NCBI GenBank assembly: GCA_020426125.1
Contig: JAGQQQ010000294.1
Coordinates: forward strand, 1 to 5,842
DNA: 5,842 nucleotides
Direction: 5' to 3'
DNA from: Planctomycetaceae bacterium
GTDB taxonomy: Bacteria > Planctomycetota > Planctomycetia > Planctomycetales > Planctomycetaceae
Shown: positions 1-4,916 of the stretch, in pieces
Layout of the letters: each line of letters begins with the position of its first letter
How positions within the stretch are numbered: position 1 is the stretch's first letter
Notes under the pieces: generated by a model
The model's input: only the letters and a program-made list of their open reading frames with translations
Databases searched by the model: none
Told to the model about the DNA's origin: nothing
Translations under genes and position numbers: made by a program

Positions 1-2
1 AC

Positions 3-149
3 CATTACGACTACCACGCCACGCTTCTTCATTTGTTTGGGTTGGACCCCGAACAACTCATCTTCCAACGCGGCGGGCGAAAAGAATCCCTGCTCGACGG
101 TCAACCGGGCCAAGTCGTGCCGGGAATTTTGGAAATCGAATCTGCATGA
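3..149 (+). CDS. DUF1501 family protein, C-terminal fragment
   Basis: This is the last 48 codons of a gene that begins before the window; the frame is open from base 3 and stops with TGA at 147-149. The peptide begins HYDYHATLLHLFGLDPEQL and continues with a Gly-Gly-Arg segment, then SLLDGQPGQVV. The DYHAT-LLHLFGLD block followed by a basic/Gly stretch and a DGQPG-like tail is the usual C-terminus of planctomycete DUF1501 proteins, which have a sulfatase/alkaline-phosphatase-like fold, usually carry a Tat signal, and are of uncertain substrate. In the family this end contributes part of the metal-site architecture, but no catalytic core is visible here. The gene converges on the minus-strand TPR/FG-GAP gene, with a 122-nt gap. 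DUF1501 genes are often paired with DUF1549/DUF1553 cytochrome-like genes upstream; that cannot be checked in this window. The family call rests on motif recall from a short fragment. Confidence 0.8.
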   Translation, partial: HYDYHATLLHLFGLDPEQLIFQRGGRKESLLDGQPGQVVPGILEIESA

Positions 150-271
150 CTCGCAACAGGGGATCGGAATTCCGTCACCTCGGTAAATCTTTCGCTCCTA
201 TCTGGTTGCCTCCCATTCACGACGAAAACCAGACACTTGTTCATCGGTCATTCCTTAAACCCGATGAGCCT
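150..271. other. convergent intergenic spacer with two inverted repeats
   Basis: The spacer lies between the stop of the plus-strand DUF1501 gene and the stop of the minus-strand TPR/FG-GAP gene. Two perfect 7-bp inverted repeats are visible: TCTGGTT at 201-207 with AACCAGA at 227-233, and TCATCGG at 241-247 with CCGATGA at 261-267. The second begins only a few bases after the minus-strand stop codon. Neither is followed by a T-run on either strand, so neither is a classical intrinsic terminator. They may mark mRNA 3' ends or factor-dependent termination. No convincing gene lies here. Confidence 0.4.
241..267. terminator. possible 3'-end hairpin, no U-tract
   Basis: The arms TCATCGG and CCGATGA flank a 13-nt loop, between the two convergent stop codons. 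The position suits a bidirectional 3'-end structure, but the stem is short and no T-run follows on either strand. It is listed as a weak candidate. Confidence 0.25.
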
Positions 272-3187
272 CTACCGAATAGGAAACGCTCGCGAGGAGT
301 TCTCCAGAAGGATCCATGTTCTCCCAGGGACAAGGTCGGCAAATTCCTGTGTTGTCCCAGACGGCCATCGAACAACGACTTTCGTTTCCGATGTTTGACT
401 TCCCAGACCGACGGTGAGTTTCTTTTCACTGGAGCAAAAGTACCCGTCGCCAGCTGTCTGGTGGACAACACGAACTCGGTCATCGTGGTGCACCTCAAGA
501 ATTGCCCCCGATCCTGTTCGGCTGGATGTGGTCCCCACTAGGCGGAAGGAGAGAAAATTCCCGGAAGTCTGGATCTGGTTGACCAACAAGGCGGGCGGAC
601 GGTCCAGGTGTGTCACAATGAGGTCCTCGAACCCGTCCTGATTCCAATCCAAGCGAGCGACAGCGCGGCCCAGGGACTTCTGATTCATGTACTCCCCGAC
701 TTCCTCCGAGCCGATGGGAGTGAAATGGCCTGTCCCGTCGTTTTCGTACAGATCTGGAGTCATTTTCCAGGGAATGTCCAGATGCTGATAATTGTCGACA
801 TGGCCATTCGCAATGAAAAGATCAAGATCGCCATCGAAGTCCAGGTCGACGAACTGAGTGCCGAATCCCATTTTTGTCTGGGAAGTTTCCCCCAGACCGC
901 GTGAATCGGTCACGTCAACGAATCCACTCCCTTTTTGCAAAGCGTAGAAGGTGTTTGTCTCCAGATAGAAGTTTGTCACGAACAGATCGAGGAGTCCATC
1001 GCCGGTGGCATCCCCGGCGGCGACTCCCATGCACGCCTCGGCCTTTCCGCGTAGATTGTGAGAAACACCTTGGATCAGTGACTGGTCCGTAAACTGAGGG
1101 ATTCCGCGAGAGTCATCGGATCGTTGATTCAGGAGCAAGGCATTGGGAGTCGAATCATTCGCGACGAACAAATCGAGGGTGCCGGATTGGTCAAAATCCG
1201 CCGCCACGATCCCCAACCCCTTCCCAGTGCTGCCAACGACGCCGGAGTCCGAGGTCACGTCCTTCCAATCTGAGTCGCCAGACGAGAGGAACAACTGATC
1301 GCTGTCTCCGACGAACAGATCGGGATGGCAACTACGAAACAATCTCTCTGTTCCGCTCAGGCATCGGCGCGTGAATGGCGACGTGCCGCGAAGGTAATTC
1401 ACATCGTAGAGATCATCGAATCCATCGCCGTTCAAGTCGGCCATCAGACAGCTCGTTGTCCATCGGGAATGTTTCCGCAATTCCGAATCGGTACAGGGGG
1501 TGAACGTTCCATCTCCATTGTTCCGATACAGGGTGTTGACTCCGATGTTGGCAATATAAATGTCCGGAAAGCCGTCTGAGTCGAAGTCACCCATCGCGAT
1601 GCCCTGCCCGAGGCCGGGATCCGAGGTTCCGCTGAGAGACGACACATTCTGAACGTGACTTCCCAGCGAACGGTACAGCAGGTTGCCCGTCCGCGGATCG
1701 GGATCTTGCGGCCACCGTCCTCCGTGAGTGAAGTACAAGTCCGGCCGACCATCCTGGTCGTAATCGCAAACGCCCACCCCCCCACCAAAGCCTTGGTGAA
1801 TCCACAGGCCTTCATCAATGTCGTTGAATCCCCCGTAATACGGCTCCAAGAGTCCCACTTCCTTGCTGATGTCAGTGAAAGAGATTTTCGCCGTCGCCCT
1901 TGTCTGGTGTTCCGCCCCGACGGACGGTTCTGGCGGGGACGGAAGCTGAGTCAGGTCCAGGTTGACAGGAAGGTTTCCGGATCGAACGCTGAATTCCGAT
2001 GCGGTCGTCGCCCTTGGCCGCAATGCCGCTGCCTGTTTCAGGGCGTTTTGGGCAACGTTTGGGTGATAATGGCTCAGAACGAGCCACCAAGCCCATTCCT
2101 CTGTGATTCGCCCCAGTCGCGACATCAGACGGACGGTCCGTTGCATTAACTCCAATTCGTAATTCTGAAGCAGAATTCTATGGAGGAGCCGCTCGAGTTC
2201 ATCGAGCTGCTTGGACCGTTCAAGAAAAGGCTCGGCCAACTCAGGATGGCCGGACCGCACAAGCAGGCTGCCGAGTCGAGAGTTGGCCGCGCGGTGGTCA
2301 GGAACGGCACGAATCACTTCCGCATATCGCCCCGCAGCTTTCGCGGAGTCTCCCGATGTCTCCTCAAAGACGCCGAGTACGAACTGACACTCGGGAAATG
2401 CGAGTGTCTCGGGAGGGAGTCGTTGTTTCCAGGTCGTCAGAGCGTCCAGGTCGCCGGACTCCAGGAGAATGGTGCCGAGTGTTGCCCAAGCCTGAGGAAT
2501 CTTGGGGTTTGCGCTGATCGCACGTTCCAGGTGTTCTCGTCCCGTGTTCAGATTTCCCTTTAAGGCTTCGAGGGCTCCCAGGCCCAAGTGTGCCAAAGCG
2601 TTGTCAGGATCGTTCTCCAACTGCCTTTCCAACAGGTTACGGTCCTCAAGAAACTCTTCACTCGTCCCAAACAGGATCAGTTCATCAACGTGGAAGTTTC
2701 CCAATTGCAAGAGCCGAAACAGATGGGGTTTTGCCTCATAGTGACGGCCTTCCGAGAGAAGCAAAGTGGAAAGCTGACGTAAAGCTTCCACATGACTTGG
2801 TTCCTTCTTGAGGGCGTTTCGAAAGAAGGCTTCCGCATGTCGGAGATCCGCAAGTTCCAGACAAAGGTTTCCAGCGGAAGACCAGCCTTCGGCCTGGCCC
2901 TGCGAGTCTTTTGCGTGATCCGCAAAGTTTTGAAACGCTTCAATTGCTTCGGGCCAGCGCCCGAGAGAACGGGCCGCGGTGGCCTTTATTTGCCAGCCGA
3001 CGGGGGAATCGGGATTTGTGGCGAGGATCTCATCAGCAAGTTGGGAGGCGCGTTGATACTCCCCTTGGCTGAGAAGACGGGACGCTTCCTCTTTCAGTGC
3101 CGGACGATTCCGGCCAGAGGTGGTCCACCAGACCCCGCCAGCAATCGCCGCCAAAACCGTCGAAACGAGTATCAGTCGACTGGCCAT
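272..3187 (-). CDS. membrane-anchored TPR, FG-GAP/VCBS propeller and ASPIC/UnbV (CRTAC1-like) protein
   Basis: The product is 971 residues. An N-terminal hydrophobic segment (about residues 4-21, after MASR) looks like a signal anchor. TPR-like helical pairs follow at roughly 30-62, 63-95, 99-132, 133-165, 196-230, 231-260, 266-298 and 299-330. After a Pro-rich linker (about 388-430) come seven Ca-binding-type DxDxDGxxD loops at 475-483, 534-542, 584-592, 664-672, 726-734, 781-789 and 847-855, as expected of a seven-bladed FG-GAP/VCBS beta-propeller. Residues about 888-945, with RTGSGA near the start and VVVRWPSG near the end, match the ASPIC/UnbV domain of CRTAC1-type proteins. The fourth loop is degenerate (DFDQSGTLD, Ser replacing Asp). 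The role is probably extracytoplasmic binding or scaffolding; no enzyme active site is recognised. The ATG at 3187 was chosen because it gives a clean signal anchor. Upstream in-frame ATGs at 3211 and 3226 lie inside a terminator stem, and the one at 3382 overlaps the DUF1559 gene. No Shine-Dalgarno precedes 3187. The domain call is strong; the function is unknown. Confidence 0.9.
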   Translation of the reverse strand: MASRLILVSTVLAAIAGGVWWTTSGRNRPALKEEASRLLSQGEYQRASQLADEILATNPDSPVGWQIKATAARSLGRWPEAIEAFQNFADHAKDSQGQAEGWSSAGNLCLELADLRHAEAFFRNALKKEPSHVEALRQLSTLLLSEGRHYEAKPHLFRLLQLGNFHVDELILFGTSEEFLEDRNLLERQLENDPDNALAHLGLGALEALKGNLNTGREHLERAISANPKIPQAWATLGTILLESGDLDALTTWKQRLPPETLAFPECQFVLGVFEETSGDSAKAAGRYAEVIRAVPDHRAANSRLGSLLVRSGHPELAEPFLERSKQLDELERLLHRILLQNYELELMQRTVRLMSRLGRITEEWAWWLVLSHYHPNVAQNALKQAAALRPRATTASEFSVRSGNLPVNLDLTQLPSPPEPSVGAEHQTRATAKISFTDISKEVGLLEPYYGGFNDIDEGLWIHQGFGGGVGVCDYDQDGRPDLYFTHGGRWPQDPDPRTGNLLYRSLGSHVQNVSSLSGTSDPGLGQGIAMGDFDSDGFPDIYIANIGVNTLYRNNGDGTFTPCTDSELRKHSRWTTSCLMADLNGDGFDDLYDVNYLRGTSPFTRRCLSGTERLFRSCHPDLFVGDSDQLFLSSGDSDWKDVTSDSGVVGSTGKGLGIVAADFDQSGTLDLFVANDSTPNALLLNQRSDDSRGIPQFTDQSLIQGVSHNLRGKAEACMGVAAGDATGDGLLDLFVTNFYLETNTFYALQKGSGFVDVTDSRGLGETSQTKMGFGTQFVDLDFDGDLDLFIANGHVDNYQHLDIPWKMTPDLYENDGTGHFTPIGSEEVGEYMNQKSLGRAVARLDWNQDGFEDLIVTHLDRPPALLVNQIQTSGNFLSFRLVGTTSSRTGSGAILEVHHDDRVRVVHQTAGDGYFCSSEKKLTVGLGSQTSETKVVVRWPSGTTQEFADLVPGRTWILLENSSRAFPIR

Positions 3188-3195
3188 GATGTCGC

Positions 3196-3233
3196 AAGAA
3201 AAACCGCACATGAGACGAGAACTCATGTGCGGT
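3196..3233 (-). terminator. strong intrinsic terminator after the DUF1559 gene
   Basis: Read on the minus strand, a perfect 12-bp stem (ACCGCACATGAG pairing with CTCATGTGCGGT; arms 3222-3233 and 3203-3214) encloses a 7-nt loop. It runs straight into TTTTTCTT (3203 down to 3196). This is a textbook rho-independent terminator, starting about 30 nt after the DUF1559 stop codon. Its T-run ends only 8 nt before the ATG of the downstream TPR/FG-GAP gene, so it sits in that gene's leader as well. On the plus strand the hairpin is not followed by T residues, so it is directional. Confidence 0.88.
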
Positions 3234-3263
3234 CGAATGAAAACAGAATTGGGGGAGAATCGC

Positions 3264-4364
3264 TTAGAATTCCCCAACAGTTTCGTTACTAGCGCGAGTC
3301 CCGAGAGCACCCCAGACGCCATAGGGGGACTTTCGTCCACTGGCGGTTCCGGGATCCGAGGCGGTCTTGTCGCCGGAATCAATGTTCTCAGAGATGAACT
3401 TCACTGCTCCGTCCCCCATGACCACTTGGACACCACCAACGTGGCGGCTCTGCGAGGAATAAATCCCCCAGCGACCATCCCAGGTGTCATTCGAGCATCG
3501 TGGGCTGTTTGGGGGGAGGACCGTGTTAATGCCAGTCATCGACACATTGCTGTCGCACCAGCGGTCACCCGCCCAACCGCGAGTGGTCGTTCCCGAAGCA
3601 AAGACGAGATTGTCGTTCGGGTCGATTGCTCCGAGGCACAATGACGGATTGGTATCGGTGCCAGTCACGATCGCCGTTCCCCCGAGGACATTCTCAGTCC
3701 CAATCGACCGGACAAGTTCTCCCATGAGGATCGTGTTACTCGATCCGTCCGTGATGTCCGAAACGCCGTAGCATCGGCTGTGGGCGAACACCCCTCGGTT
3801 CTCCTGGGCATTCTGAGAGCCTTGAATGCTGTCCCCGTTTGAGAACCCGTAGTTGGTTTTCGCAATGGCGCTGCGTCCGGCCCCTCCCCCCTGGGTGGGT
3901 TGGGAGTCAGAGGGACAGATCAGAGCCGGAGTCTGAGTCCGCCAGGGTCGGTAATTCGTCTTCCAGGGTTCTGGTCCGCCTGGAGGGTAGTTCGTTGATC
4001 CATTGAAACTCGTCGAGGTTCCTCCACCCTGAATCTGGTTATACAACGGAGCCTGATCCAGATAGGGGAGCAACGGAACCAATCCCCCTAACCGACCCCA
4101 GTTTCCGGAATCGGCGGAGACCCAGCCAGTCCCCCCTTTTCCGAACACAAATTTCCCGTAGACGTCATGGTAGTTGTGCAATGCCAATCCCAATTGCTTG
4201 AGATTGTTTTTGCACTGGGTCCGCCGAGCGGCCTCGCGTGCCTGTTGCACAGCGGGCAACAGGAGGGCAATTAAGATTGCGATAATCGCAATCACAACAA
4301 GGAGCTCAATCAGGGTAAATCCCAACGGGAGTTTCCTGTTCGAGCGGCTGAAACGTTTTGGCAT
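3264..4364 (-). CDS. DUF1559 prepilin-like protein (N-methylation motif, H-X9-DG)
   Basis: The product is 366 residues and complete. Residues 1-15 are a short basic leader ending in Gly15. Phe16 follows and Glu20 is at +5 of the mature chain (GFTLIELLVV), the type III prepilin peptidase cleavage/N-methylation signal. The hydrophobic helix runs to about residue 36. Then comes the family signature AVQQAREAARRTQCKNNLKQLGLALHNYHD, spread over residues 38-67. Further family marks are DGSSNTILMGE (206-216) and, near the C-terminus, His308 followed by nine residues and Asp318-Gly319, the H-X9-DG motif. DUF1559 (SBP_bac_10) proteins are hugely amplified in Planctomycetes and are presumed to be pseudopilin-like envelope or exported proteins; individual functions are mostly unknown. 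The start is supported by a GGAGGA Shine-Dalgarno 6 nt upstream. The gene is first in a minus-strand pair with the TPR/FG-GAP gene, with a strong terminator between them, and has its own near-consensus promoter about 210-240 nt upstream. Confidence 0.95.
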   Translation of the reverse strand: MPKRFSRSNRKLPLGFTLIELLVVIAIIAILIALLLPAVQQAREAARRTQCKNNLKQLGLALHNYHDVYGKFVFGKGGTGWVSADSGNWGRLGGLVPLLPYLDQAPLYNQIQGGGTSTSFNGSTNYPPGGPEPWKTNYRPWRTQTPALICPSDSQPTQGGGAGRSAIAKTNYGFSNGDSIQGSQNAQENRGVFAHSRCYGVSDITDGSSNTILMGELVRSIGTENVLGGTAIVTGTDTNPSLCLGAIDPNDNLVFASGTTTRGWAGDRWCDSNVSMTGINTVLPPNSPRCSNDTWDGRWGIYSSQSRHVGGVQVVMGDGAVKFISENIDSGDKTASDPGTASGRKSPYGVWGALGTRASNETVGEF

Positions 4365-4370
4365 ATCCTC

Positions 4371-4376
4371 TCCTCC
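4371..4376 (-). promoter_or_regulatory. Shine-Dalgarno of the DUF1559 gene
   Basis: GGAGGA on the minus strand lies 6 nt before the ATG at 4364, within a purine run (4367-4376). It is a near-perfect anti-SD match and fixes the start codon. It contrasts with the downstream TPR/FG-GAP gene, which has none. Confidence 0.85.
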
Positions 4377-4394
4377 GCAATCGAAAAACGGGCA

Positions 4395-4420
4395 GAACGA
4401 AGTTCTCTTCCACTTCGTTC
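4395..4420 (-). promoter_or_regulatory. hairpin in the DUF1559 mRNA leader
   Basis: A perfect 9-bp inverted repeat, GAACGAAGT and ACTTCGTTC (arms 4412-4420 and 4395-4403), encloses an 8-nt loop GGAAGAGA as read on the minus strand. It ends 18 nt before the Shine-Dalgarno. A TTTTT run appears 6 nt after the stem (minus strand), which is too far for a strong terminator but could support attenuation. It might equally be an mRNA-stabilising 5' structure. The structure is seen directly; its role is inferred. Confidence 0.5.
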
Positions 4421-4571
4421 AACAAAAATTCAGGAAAAATGAAAAGATGGGTGAGAGTTTCTGAGGAATTGAACGTCGGATTGGAATGAACACGTCTTTG
4501 AAAAATGAACCAAATCCCATAATCAAATACGGGACGACATCAACTTTCCCCAAAAATTCACATTGACGTTT

Positions 4572-4591
4572 TGTTATAACATCGACGTCGA
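4572..4591. repeat. two abutting 10-bp palindromes overlapping the promoter
   Basis: TGTTATAACA (4572-4581) and TCGACGTCGA (4582-4591) are both perfect 10-bp palindromes and touch with no gap. The first contains the -10 hexamer of the minus-strand promoter; the second fills most of its spacer. The placement suits operator sites for a dimeric repressor or regulator. No matching regulator gene is in the window. Confidence 0.5.
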
Positions 4592-4601
4592 GGGGGGTCA
4601 A
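4573..4601 (-). promoter_or_regulatory. near-consensus sigma-70-type promoter for the DUF1559 gene
   Basis: On the minus strand, TTGACC (4601-4596) is separated by exactly 17 nt from TATAAC (4578-4573). Each hexamer matches the housekeeping consensus at five of six positions. Transcription would start near 4566, giving a leader of about 200 nt before the ATG at 4364. A run of six C on this strand covers the end of the -35 hexamer and the start of the spacer. This is by far the best promoter match in the intergenic region. Confidence 0.65.
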
Positions 4602-4769
4602 CTCTAGCAGAATGAACAATGGAGAACGGGAAACACCTTGCCAATCGCGGCCCAGTTTGCACTCTTTGAGTTGGAAGTCGCCGACTCGGAAGTCAGTCTC
4701 AGGGAAGAATTCCCTCCGTTTCTCGCTGGACAAGCCAACTCGCTGGGCGAAAAGTTTGGAATCGGCGGT

Positions 4770-4798
4770 TTGACGCATGGAAGCGAGATCGCAATCAT
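4770..4798 (+). promoter_or_regulatory. weak candidate promoter for the rightward membrane-protein gene
   Basis: TTGACG (4770-4775) lies 17 nt before AATCAT (4793-4798), which matches the -10 consensus at four of six positions. It would give a leader of about 110 nt to the ATG at 4917. The -35 is good and the -10 poor, so this is tentative; activation by a regulator would be expected. Confidence 0.3.
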
Positions 4799-4805
4799 AG
4801 CGATC
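4787..4805. repeat. inverted repeat GATCGC-N7-GCGATC
   Basis: Perfect 6-bp arms (4787-4792 and 4800-4805) surround a 7-nt centre that holds the candidate -10 of the rightward promoter. The spacing places the two half-sites about 13 bp apart centre to centre, which could suit a dimeric DNA-binding protein. A chance occurrence cannot be excluded. Confidence 0.3.
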
Positions 4806-4901
4806 GTTTCTTATACGACCGTTTTTCTTTGGTCGGGAGGGGATCAAAAGGCCGACCAAGATGCCGTCTCTCCCATCGGACCAGCGGCAAAATGAGACCG
4901 T

Positions 4902-4908
4902 GGGGGAG
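4902..4908 (+). promoter_or_regulatory. Shine-Dalgarno of the rightward membrane-protein gene
   Basis: GGGGGAG lies 8 nt before the ATG at 4917. An in-frame TGA at 4893-4895 rules out any earlier start, so this site and ATG fix the N-terminus. Confidence 0.7.
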
Positions 4909-4916
4909 CCTCGCAC

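Larger units (their letters stand above)
4365..4916. other. divergent intergenic regulatory region (552 nt)
   Basis: This stretch separates the starts of the divergent DUF1559 and membrane-protein genes. From left to right it holds the DUF1559 Shine-Dalgarno, a leader hairpin (4395-4420), an AT-rich leader, the minus-strand promoter with paired palindromes (4572-4601), and a weak plus-strand promoter overlapping an inverted repeat (4770-4805). Two 10-mers each occur twice in the AT-rich leader: CAAAAATTCA at 4423-4432 and 4551-4560, and GAAAAATGAA at 4434-4443 and 4500-4509. Reading frames open across this stretch on both strands have no recognisable domain or credible ribosome binding site, so I call it non-coding. 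Confidence 0.7.

Noticed and set aside
1655..2149. 164-codon plus-strand open frame inside the TPR/FG-GAP gene
   Set aside because: It is antisense to a strongly supported coding region with conserved propeller and TPR motifs; it is a shadow frame.
3249..3277. Second inverted repeat (TTGGGG/CCCCAA) around the DUF1559 stop codon
   Set aside because: It has 6-bp arms and a long, imperfect interior, and lies partly within coding sequence. The adjacent 12-bp terminator explains 3'-end formation better.
3188..3382. N-terminal extension of the TPR/FG-GAP protein to an ATG at 3382
   Set aside because: It would overlap the 3' end of the well-supported DUF1559 gene by over 100 bases and translate through the terminator hairpin. 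The extension has no family-like sequence, and the ATG at 3187 gives a clean signal anchor.
3120..3644. 174-codon plus-strand open frame across the DUF1559/TPR junction
   Set aside because: It is antisense to two supported genes and to the terminator, with no recognisable domain.
4564..4580. Plus-strand TTGACG and TATAAC as a promoter pair
   Set aside because: The hexamers are only about five bases apart, far from the required 16-18 nt.
4816..4835. CGACC/GGTCG dyad upstream of the rightward gene
   Set aside because: It has only 5-bp arms with a 10-nt loop and no supporting context; it is likely chance.
4638..4895. 85-codon plus-strand open frame with a hydrophobic patch
   Set aside because: It starts with TTG, has only a poorly spaced GGAG upstream, shows no family resemblance, and overlaps the candidate rightward promoter.
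4419..4916. 165-codon minus-strand open frame in the divergent intergenic region
   Set aside because: It runs through the promoter and leader of the DUF1559 gene, has no recognisable domain and a composition unlike the neighbours, and no good ribosome binding site.
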